64,000 nt of DNA. Source: Akkermansia muciniphila (GTDB lineage Bacteria > Verrucomicrobiota > Verrucomicrobiia > Verrucomicrobiales > Akkermansiaceae). Where the stretch lies: positions 1-64,000 of the forward strand of contig CAMCIC010000014.1 in NCBI GenBank assembly GCA_945874895.1. The letters run 5' to 3'. Each line of letters starts with the position of its first letter. The stretch's first letter is position 1. The notes beneath the pieces were generated by a model. That model did not search any database, was not told where the DNA came from, and worked only from the letters and a program-made list of their open reading frames with translations. This document shows, piece after piece, positions 57,025 to 64,000 of this stretch. The position numbers and the translations under genes are program-made.

Positions 57025-57837
57025 ATGAAATTCCAACGCATTCTCTTTTCGTTGATCGTTCTCAGTTGGTCGGGGGTGATGTTGTATTTTTTTGCCAGCG
57101 GTCGAATCAACAAATATCTGGCTCCTGATTTCCGTCCCTTAGCTCTGTATGGCGGGTTGGGGCTCGCGGTGATGGGATTGTTCGTGCTTCTCACCGCAGG
57201 GGAAAAAGCCGCTTGCGGACACGATCACACCGAGGGTGATCCGCATGATCACGAGGCCAGTGAAATGCATCCTCTCACATCGATGTGTTTCATGCTCGCT
57301 CCCTTGTTTTTTGCTGTGGCATCCACCAAGGACGGATTCTCAGTGCAGGCCCTTTCACGCAAAGCGTTGTTCGACGCGCCCCTGAACAATTCTGTTTTTC
57401 TGTCGAAAGACCTGCCGCCTCTCACCATCGAGGAGATCGAAAAAACACACCGCAAAAATGAAGCGGGATTTTATGAATTCAATCTCATGGAATTGTATTT
57501 TGCCGTGGGGGATCCTGAACTTCAAAAGCTGATCAACGGCATGAAGGTCGAGACGGAAGGGCGTCTCGTGATGGAGAAGGAAAACAATGAGTCGGGCAAG
57601 AGACGTCGTCTCTATCGGCTTTTCATCACTTGCTGTGCGGCGGATGCCCGTGCAGTGCCGATCATTCTTGACTTCGGCGATCAGGAGATCCCTTCGATCA
57701 AGGACAATGATTGGGTGAAAGTTTCAGGAAAAGTGACATTTCCGATCGAACGCGGTGCGTCCCAAGTGGTGCTGGAAACGAGCATTTGTGAGCCTAAGGA
57801 AGCACCGTGGGAGGAGAGCTTCATGCGGAACTACTGA
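57025..57837 (+). CDS. TIGR03943/DUF1980 family membrane protein (YcgQ-like)
   Basis: Two N-terminal TM, His-rich CGHDHTEGDPHDHEASEMH; C-terminal RLFITCCAADARAVPIILDFG...WVKVSGKV. Confidence 0.82.
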   Translation: MKFQRILFSLIVLSWSGVMLYFFASGRINKYLAPDFRPLALYGGLGLAVMGLFVLLTAGEKAACGHDHTEGDPHDHEASEMHPLTSMCFMLAPLFFAVASTKDGFSVQALSRKALFDAPLNNSVFLSKDLPPLTIEEIEKTHRKNEAGFYEFNLMELYFAVGDPELQKLINGMKVETEGRLVMEKENNESGKRRRLYRLFITCCAADARAVPIILDFGDQEIPSIKDNDWVKVSGKVTFPIERGASQVVLETSICEPKEAPWEESFMRNY

Positions 57838-57853
57838 TGCTCCCCTCAAGTTA

Positions 57854-58159
57854 TTAGGGATGCTGGTATTTGTCGGGGCGTAGCACCTCTACGTCCTGCG
57901 AGTAGACCACTACGGACCAGTTTTCAAAGTAATGGCGGGCGATGTCTTCCATGATGGCGTCAGCCACCGTCTCTGGGACGAGCGTGTAGATTTGCACATT
58001 GCTGCCCTCCCATTCGGAGGCACGCAGGCCGCGCGATCCCTCGCCCGTGACGTTTTGTGCAGTCCAACCGCTGACCTGATGGCGCTTTAGGAGCTCGACT
58101 ACTTGCTCTTGCAGGACGCGTTCCGCCACGATGGTGATTTTTTTGAATCGGACTTTCAT
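57854..58159 (-). CDS. sbtB: PII-like signal protein, SbtB-type
   Basis: MKVRFKKITIVAERVLQEQVVELLKRHQVSGWTAQNVTGEGSRGLRASEWEGSNVQIYTLVPETVADAIMEDIARHYF; ATGA overlap with sbtA. Confidence 0.85.
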   Translation of the reverse strand: MKVRFKKITIVAERVLQEQVVELLKRHQVSGWTAQNVTGEGSRGLRASEWEGSNVQIYTLVPETVADAIMEDIARHYFENWSVVVYSQDVEVLRPDKYQHP

Positions 58160-59112
58160 AACCAGATATTGAGTGTGCGTGAGAGATAGATGTAGAGAGG
58201 AATGCCGAGCGCTAGATTGAAGGGAAATGTGATGCCCAAAGCGAGTGTGAGGTAATACGCGGGGTTCGCTTGCGGTAAAGCAATACGAACTGCTGCAGGT
58301 GCGGCGATGTAGGAGGCGGAACCTGCCATGGCTCCGAGGATGGCAGATCCCCCTTCGCTCATGCCTGAGGCTAACCCTGCTGCTACGCCGAGGCCTCCTA
58401 GCACTGGCGGCAAGGCAATGCCCATGGCCAACAAACGCAGGCCGGCGCGTCCGGCATCGCGCAAGCGTTTGCCCGCCACGAGCCCTAATTCCAGCATGAA
58501 AAGACAAAGAGCCCCCTTGAATGCGGCACCAAAAAAGGGCTGCACATCTGTGAGTTTTTGTGTTCCACAAAGAGCCCCGATGCACAAACCTCCGATCAAC
58601 AGCACGATGCTTTTGCCAGTAATCACTTCGTGCAGAGCCTTGGACCAACTGGACTCGCCGTCCGTTCTCACAAACATGAGGGCTACAATGATGCCGGGGA
58701 CTTCTAGAACCGCGACCAGAGCGGGTAGGTAACCTTCGGGTTGCAAGCCGAGGCGTTTGACGGCCTCTGAAGCGGCGAGAAAGGTGACCACGGAAACGGA
58801 GCCGTAGTGCGCTGCGATCGCTGCCGCATCAATGCTCGTGCGTTTGCCGAACTTGCGCAACATCGCGTAAGCGATCACGGGGCTGAGCATCCCGATGAGC
58901 AAAGTGGCGATCGCTGGTTTTGCAAACACGTGCAGCGGGGTATCCGACAAAGCGGCTCCACCTTTTAAACCGATGGCCAGTAAAAGATAGATGGAAATCC
59001 CCTGATACATTGCCTCCGGCAAAGACAGATCACTTTTGATCCAGCGAGCCACCATTCCCATGAGGAAACACAGCACTACGGGGGTGAGGATGTTATCGAT
59101 GAGCAAGGACAT
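58156..59112 (-). CDS. sbtA: Sodium-dependent bicarbonate transport family permease SbtA
   Basis: FLMGMVARWIKSDLSLPEAMYQGISIYLLLAIGLKGG...AAHYGSVSVVTFLAA...GSASYIAAPAAVRIALPQANPAYYLTLALGITFPFNL. Confidence 0.93.
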   Translation of the reverse strand: MSLLIDNILTPVVLCFLMGMVARWIKSDLSLPEAMYQGISIYLLLAIGLKGGAALSDTPLHVFAKPAIATLLIGMLSPVIAYAMLRKFGKRTSIDAAAIAAHYGSVSVVTFLAASEAVKRLGLQPEGYLPALVAVLEVPGIIVALMFVRTDGESSWSKALHEVITGKSIVLLIGGLCIGALCGTQKLTDVQPFFGAAFKGALCLFMLELGLVAGKRLRDAGRAGLRLLAMGIALPPVLGGLGVAAGLASGMSEGGSAILGAMAGSASYIAAPAAVRIALPQANPAYYLTLALGITFPFNLALGIPLYIYLSRTLNIWL

Positions 59113-59603
59113 GAACGAGAAGATAGTAAATGACCTCCTGCCCGAGGCAACTCCGAATTGCGCTTCATGGAGGCGATCAAGCGAGAGCAATGATGTCATG
59201 CAGGAGACATCCCCCTGACTCGTGAAAGATCATGGGAGATCGGTGAAATGGAAAAGATTCCCGCGCGACTCAAGTTCGTATGACGTAAAGCAAGAGCGGC
59301 TATCCTAGTCAAAACGATCCGCTTTTTCACGACGGATTTACGGAGGAAAAGATGAAAGCCGAAATGATGCATCTGTTGTCTTCATGATAGGGTTTGTGCT
59401 ACGAGGATTGGGATTCACACCCTGATCCCCTGGCTTGATCGCCCTGCCATGGAATACGGATTTTCCTCCACGGCGATGAGAGTTCTGCTGTGATTCAATC
59501 TTCTCTCTCGAATGAAGATCCATTCCGGAAACCATGTGGCTGATAGATGAGGAAGAATGCGCTGGATTTTTCATGTGGGCACGGACAGATTCTTTCTCGC
59601 CTC

Positions 59604-60746
59604 ATGACTTACGATTTCGATACCATCATCCCGCGTCGCGGCACGGGAAACATCAAGTATGACCGCCGCCCTGAGCTCGATCCCTTTTGGGTCGCGGACA
59701 TGGATTTCGCATCGGTACCAGAAATCACGGAGGCGATCATCGCGCGGGCTAAGCATCCGATCTATGGCTACGCCCAAGCCCACGAAGGTCTGGTGGAAGC
59801 CACTCTCGCGTATTTGCAGTCGCGCCATCGGGTCCAAGTGGCGGCGGAAGATATCGTCTGGCTGGGTGGTTTGGTGCCAGCTTTGTCATTGGCGGTGAAG
59901 GCATTTTGTCGTCCCGGTGAGGAGGTTATGACCTGCACTCCTTCCTATCCGCCTTTTTTGAATGTTCATCACGATTCTCGTGACGTTGTTCTGATTTCCC
60001 TGCCTCACGCGAAAGTCGACGGACGCTGGACCTTTGACTTTGCTGCCATGGAAGCCGCGGTCACTCCACAAACCCGTATATTTTTACTGAGCAATCCACA
60101 AAATCCATTGGGTCGTGTTTTTAGTCGTGAGGAAATGGTAGCTCTGGCGCAGTTTTGCCAACGGCATGATCTGATCCTGGTTTCCGATGAAATCCACTGC
60201 GATCTTATTTTCGATGAGGCAAAGACGCCACACGTCTGCGGTCATTCCTTGCCGGAGGAATTCCACGATCGCATCATTACCCTGCTATCGCCATCGAAGA
60301 CCTACAACATCGCAGGCATAGGCATCGCATACGCCTTGATCACGGATGATTCCCTCAAACGCCGATTCACGGCGGCACGCGGTCACACCTTGGCGGAGAT
60401 CAACACCTTTGGCTACTACGCCGCGGAGGCCGCCTACCGTCATGGCGAACCGTGGCGGCAGCAGTTGCTTGCGTATTTGTCAGAAAACCAAAGGGTGCTG
60501 CATGCTTTCCTTGCCGATAAGGCCTCTGGGCTTGTCGTGAACAGCAATGAGGCGACGTATCTGACATGGATCGATTGTAGGGGATATGCTCTGGAACATC
60601 CTGCGCTGCATTTCGAAAAGCAAGCCGGGCTATTCCTCTCGGATGGGGCATTTTTTGGTGTGCCAAAGCATGTCCGTTTCAACTTCGGTTGCCAGCGCGC
60701 ACGCATGATCGAGGGACTGGAAAAAATGGTCAAAGTCCTGTCTTGA
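59604..60746 (+). CDS. PLP-dependent aminotransferase, MalY/PatB family (C-S beta-lyase)
   Basis: RRGTGNIKYDRRPELDPFWVADMDFASVPEI; LLSNPQNPLGRVFSREE; VSDEIHCDLIFDEAKTPHV; LLSPSKTYNIAGIG. Confidence 0.92.
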   Translation: MTYDFDTIIPRRGTGNIKYDRRPELDPFWVADMDFASVPEITEAIIARAKHPIYGYAQAHEGLVEATLAYLQSRHRVQVAAEDIVWLGGLVPALSLAVKAFCRPGEEVMTCTPSYPPFLNVHHDSRDVVLISLPHAKVDGRWTFDFAAMEAAVTPQTRIFLLSNPQNPLGRVFSREEMVALAQFCQRHDLILVSDEIHCDLIFDEAKTPHVCGHSLPEEFHDRIITLLSPSKTYNIAGIGIAYALITDDSLKRRFTAARGHTLAEINTFGYYAAEAAYRHGEPWRQQLLAYLSENQRVLHAFLADKASGLVVNSNEATYLTWIDCRGYALEHPALHFEKQAGLFLSDGAFFGVPKHVRFNFGCQRARMIEGLEKMVKVLS

Positions 60747-60779
60747 TCCCCATCGCCGCTGACATAGACTGTGAGCAGC

Positions 60780-61787
60780 ATGAAATTCATAACTCTCGTT
60801 TCCTCTGTCGTTTTCGCCTGTCTTGCGCAGGCCCAGTTGGTCTACCCTGGTGGCGAAGGCATGGGCAAGGGCAAGCACATTGTCTTCTTGGCATCCGACC
60901 ACGAATACCGCAGTGAGGAAACTTGCCCGATGCTGGCGCGTTTGCTATCGAAACATCACGGCTTCAAGTGCACGGTGGTATTTGGCGTGGATGGGCAAGG
61001 CAACATCGAGGCTGGCTCGTCGAACATTCCGGGCATTGAGTCGCTTAAGGACGCGGATCTCTTTTTCATCTTCGCGCGTTTCCTCAGTCCCACTCCCGAG
61101 CAGATGCAGCCCATCATGGATTACCTCGCGCGCGGTGGTCCCGTCGTAGGACTCCGCACTTCCTCTCACGCCTTCAAAATGAACAAGGATCATGCCTGTT
61201 CGAAATTCAGTTTTGATTCAAAAACTGCTGGCTATGAGAAAGGGTTTGGGCATCAAGTCTTGGGCAATACGTGGGTCGGGCACTACGGCAAAAATCATCA
61301 ACAAGGCACACGCATCCAGTTGATTCCGTCGCAGCGTGAGCACCCGATTCTCCGTGGTGTGGGAGATGGCGCCTTTGTGCACGCAGGAGCTTACGTGGGC
61401 GAAGCCGCAGCAGACTTTACGGTGTTGGCGAATAGCCAACCGATGGTATCGATGGATCCTCAGGCGGCTCTCGATACCACCAAGCCTCCCATGCCTTGCA
61501 CTTGGACACGCGAATACGCGACGCCCTCGGGTCAAAAAGGTCGGGTCTTTCATAGCACGCAAGGAGCCTCGGAAGATATGCTGGACGAACGCTACCGCCG
61601 TATGATTGTCAATGGCACCTTGTGGGCCATGGGCATGGAAGAGATGATCAAGCCTCATCTCGATGTTTCTTTTGTCGGCCCCTATCAACCGCGAACTTTC
61701 TCCTTCAACGGTTTTGCCAAAAACGTGAAACCAGGGGATTTGCAGGGCTACGATTCTCCCATTCTACCGAATGCCCCGAAAAAGTGA
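60780..61787 (+). CDS. Secreted ThuA-like domain protein
   Basis: KHIVFLASDHEYRSEETCPMLARLLSKHHGFKCTVVFGVD...YLARGGPVVGLRTSSHAF...GNTWVGHYGKNHQQGTRIQL. Confidence 0.82.
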   Translation: MKFITLVSSVVFACLAQAQLVYPGGEGMGKGKHIVFLASDHEYRSEETCPMLARLLSKHHGFKCTVVFGVDGQGNIEAGSSNIPGIESLKDADLFFIFARFLSPTPEQMQPIMDYLARGGPVVGLRTSSHAFKMNKDHACSKFSFDSKTAGYEKGFGHQVLGNTWVGHYGKNHQQGTRIQLIPSQREHPILRGVGDGAFVHAGAYVGEAAADFTVLANSQPMVSMDPQAALDTTKPPMPCTWTREYATPSGQKGRVFHSTQGASEDMLDERYRRMIVNGTLWAMGMEEMIKPHLDVSFVGPYQPRTFSFNGFAKNVKPGDLQGYDSPILPNAPKK

Positions 61788-61806
61788 AGGTTTTCGCTAA
61801 GAAAGC

Positions 61807-62295
61807 ATGCGGACTGGTGTCGTAATCATCATGAAATCCATTTTTCTCACACTGCTGTTTTTGGCAACAAGTGCACTGGCGCAACCGAGTCCGCTGAAAG
61901 CATTTCCGGAGGCCAAAGAGGGGCAGCAGCGTTTTGTCATTGCTGTGCCCCAGGAAGAGCGTGAGGACGCGTTCAAGGTCGAACTCGTCTTGGGTAAAAC
62001 GGTGCCTACCGATGGCGTCAACCGTCATTTTTTTGGGGGAAAGCTTGAGGAAGTCGAGTTGAAAGGATGGGGCTACTGTTATTTCGAGCTAACGGAATTG
62101 GGACCCATGGCGGGCACTCTGATGGGAGTTTCTGGTGATGAGAAACCAGTGGATACCTTCGTGCCCATTCACCACACGCTGCCTCTGTTGCGCTACAACT
62201 CGCGCATGCCCATCGTGGTTTATGTTCCTGCAGTTGTCGAAGTCCGCTACCGCATCTGGAAGGCTACGGAGGAACGCAAAGGCAACAAGGGCTAG
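61807..62295 (+). CDS. eco: Ecotin-family serine protease inhibitor
   Basis: PLKAFPEAKEGQQRFVIAVPQEEREDAFKVELVLGKTVPTDGVNRHFFGGKLEEVELKGWGYCYFEL...LLRYNSRMPIVVYVPAVVEVRYRIWKA aligns along its length with E. coli ecotin; likely start MKSIFLTLLFLATSALAQ. Confidence 0.88.
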   Translation: MRTGVVIIMKSIFLTLLFLATSALAQPSPLKAFPEAKEGQQRFVIAVPQEEREDAFKVELVLGKTVPTDGVNRHFFGGKLEEVELKGWGYCYFELTELGPMAGTLMGVSGDEKPVDTFVPIHHTLPLLRYNSRMPIVVYVPAVVEVRYRIWKATEERKGNKG

Positions 62296-62361
62296 GCCCC
62301 ATGTCTTTACGGTTCCACCGAAGGTCATCGGGATTTGCAGACGATCTAGCTTGGAGGCTGA

Positions 62362-63150
62362 TCAGATGCGCATGGCGTTGAAGCCACCATCGACAATCAT
62401 TTCGTGGCCGGTGATGAAGGAACCGGCGTTGGCGGAGGAAAGCAGCAGAGTAGCTCCGATCAGTTCCTCGGCGTTGCCGAAACGGGAAGCGGGCGTCTGG
62501 CGAAGGATGTCGAGCACACGTGATTCATCGAGCACTTTGCGGTTTTGCTCGGCAGGGAAAAATCCTGGCACCAGCGTGTTGACGCGGATGTCCTTATCGG
62601 CCCACTCGCGGGCAAGGTTTTTCGTGAGATTGTGCACAGCGGCCTTGGAAGCGGAGTAGGTGAACACACGCGACAGCGGGCTAAGACCGGAAATGGAACC
62701 GAGATTGATGATCGAAGCTGCTTGACCTTTTTCGATGAAGTAGGAACCGAATACCTGGCAAGCACGGAAGACAGCGCTGAGGTTGGTATCGATGATGCGA
62801 GCATATTCTTCCTCGCTCACTTCGAGAAATGGGGTGGGGGAGTTGGTGCCGGCACCATTGATGAGAATGTCCACCTGACCCGAGCGCTCGAGAACGGTAT
62901 CTAACAAGTTTTGCAAAGACTCGCGTGAGGTGACGTCCACCGGCACGAAGTAGCCCTTGCCGCCGTGCGATTCGATTTCAGCAAGCCGACGCTCGGCTTT
63001 TTCAGGAATGCGACCGCCGAGCACCACTTCTGCACCGGCACGCGCGAGACCCACGGCCATGGTGCCACAGAGTTCACCAGTGCCGCCGATGACGACAGCG
63101 ACTTTACCGGACAGATCGAAGAGAGACTTGAGGAAATTGGCAGTTTGCAT
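62362..63150 (-). CDS. SDR family oxidoreductase
   Basis: [96 protein letters not shown]. Confidence 0.93.
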   Translation of the reverse strand: MQTANFLKSLFDLSGKVAVVIGGTGELCGTMAVGLARAGAEVVLGGRIPEKAERRLAEIESHGGKGYFVPVDVTSRESLQNLLDTVLERSGQVDILINGAGTNSPTPFLEVSEEEYARIIDTNLSAVFRACQVFGSYFIEKGQAASIINLGSISGLSPLSRVFTYSASKAAVHNLTKNLAREWADKDIRVNTLVPGFFPAEQNRKVLDESRVLDILRQTPASRFGNAEELIGATLLLSSANAGSFITGHEMIVDGGFNAMRI

Positions 63151-63430
63151 AGAAAAAAAGATACAGGTTGCACGCAAACTATGGCGATGGAATGGCACGA
63201 TGGAAAGGGCAAATCCTGTTCGACCATCAAGTTTTTTCTTCCTTGGCGTGGGGGGGGCGCCCACAAAGGGGCCAACGCTGATAGCGTAAGGGCTCACGCA
63301 GACTCAGGTGAATGAGATCCAAAAAATTCCGTGCCCTAAAAGGGTATGCCGAATCTCCTTTCCACTACCACATACTAGGCGACAATGATTCGTGGGATAC
63401 CTACATGTTAGGCGGATTTTCTCATGAAAA

Positions 63431-64000
63431 TTAGCGATCTTTATCGTCGTTGCCACTTGGGCTTGTGGGGGAAATGGAATGATTCGGCATCTTGCTGAGG
63501 CTTTCGGCGAGGCCCTTACCGATGCCACCGAGGATTTTCGCGCAGCCTAAATAGTGGTATTCGAGATTGGAAATGCCCTTAGCGAGAATGGATTGTTCGC
63601 GTTCGGTCATTTTTTCTTTGCGCAAGGCTTCGAACACCACTTTCTCATCGGCGGCGGCGAGTTTTTTCTCTTTGGCTGTTTTGTTGGCCTGCTGTTTCAG
63701 TTCATTTTCTTTCGCCTTGGCGGCGCTGAGCTCGAGATCCCAGTATTGTTCGGTGAGAACGGCGGACACATTGCCTTGGAACTCGGGCATTTTCGCAGGG
63801 GCGGCCATAGCATCGCGCAGGTTTTGGTGGGTCGCTTGGTAGCGCTTTTCGCTTGGTCCGTAGAGCATGGTGGGCCCGCCGACTCCGATCACGCCGATCG
63901 CGAATGGCAGTTTTGGAGCTTGGAGATCTTTGCGAATGTCACGGATGAAGTGCGTGAGAACCTCGGTGTAGGCATCGTAGCCACCGGGCTTGTCGCGCTG
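63431..64000 (-). CDS. Sialate O-acetylesterase-like (SASA/DUF303) protein, C-terminal part, truncated by window edge
   Basis: Reverse frame open to base 64000: QRDKPGGYDAYTEVLTHFIRDIRKDLQAPKLPFAIGVIGVGGPTM...; C-term LEYHYLGCAKILGGIGKGLAESL. Confidence 0.7.
   Translation of the reverse strand, partial: QRDKPGGYDAYTEVLTHFIRDIRKDLQAPKLPFAIGVIGVGGPTMLYGPSEKRYQATHQNLRDAMAAPAKMPEFQGNVSAVLTEQYWDLELSAAKAKENELKQQANKTAKEKKLAAADEKVVFEALRKEKMTEREQSILAKGISNLEYHYLGCAKILGGIGKGLAESLSKMPNHSISPTSPSGNDDKDR

Noticed and set aside
59200-59600. Intergenic region with short hairpins before the MalY/PatB gene
   Set aside because: Only weak, short complementarity; no identifiable RNA or regulatory family.
1-64000. 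CRISPR arrays, tRNA and rRNA genes
   Set aside because: No regularly spaced direct repeats and no convincing tRNA/rRNA sequence seen in the intergenic gaps by eye; a tRNAscan-SE/Infernal scan would be needed to be definitive.

Overview
The window looks like a chromosomal segment of a Verrucomicrobiota (PVC-group) bacterium. Supporting genes include PVC-type c-type cytochrome/dehydrogenase proteins, DUF1080, ThuA and DUF6797-like proteins, LL-diaminopimelate aminotransferase and an LpxC-FabZ fusion. Most of it is ordinary housekeeping content: folC, accD, hemC, cobA-hemD, ptsI, rarA, rsfS, pdxH, dapL, nadD, rnr. A cobalamin riboswitch precedes a TonB-dependent receptor, there is an SbtA/SbtB bicarbonate pair, and the left edge carries the 3' end of a RAYT-like transposase. 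The accessory part is about 14.0-19.8 kb. There I read six co-oriented genes separated by imperfect inverted repeats with the organisation of integron attC sites: an (R)NNNAAC box at the left end, a GTTNNNN box at the right end, and arms that pair except for an extra A in the left arm at most sites. No integrase ORF is in the window, so this looks like an integron cassette array lacking an integrase (CALIN-like). It includes an unusually large cassette encoding a secreted beta-helix protein. The last attC is cut off next to two tandem IS-end-like sequences, followed by a FitAB/VapBC-type toxin-antitoxin module whose promoter contains a perfect 20-bp palindrome. Other points of interest are an RpiB-GlyA (SHMT) fusion, an ecotin homologue apparently lacking the canonical disulfide, a CbiX/4Fe-4S split of a DR2241-like protein, and an SGNH/PVC-dehydrogenase/HEAT/cupredoxin multidomain protein. 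All calls come from reading the sequence and the supplied ORF translations; no searches were run.
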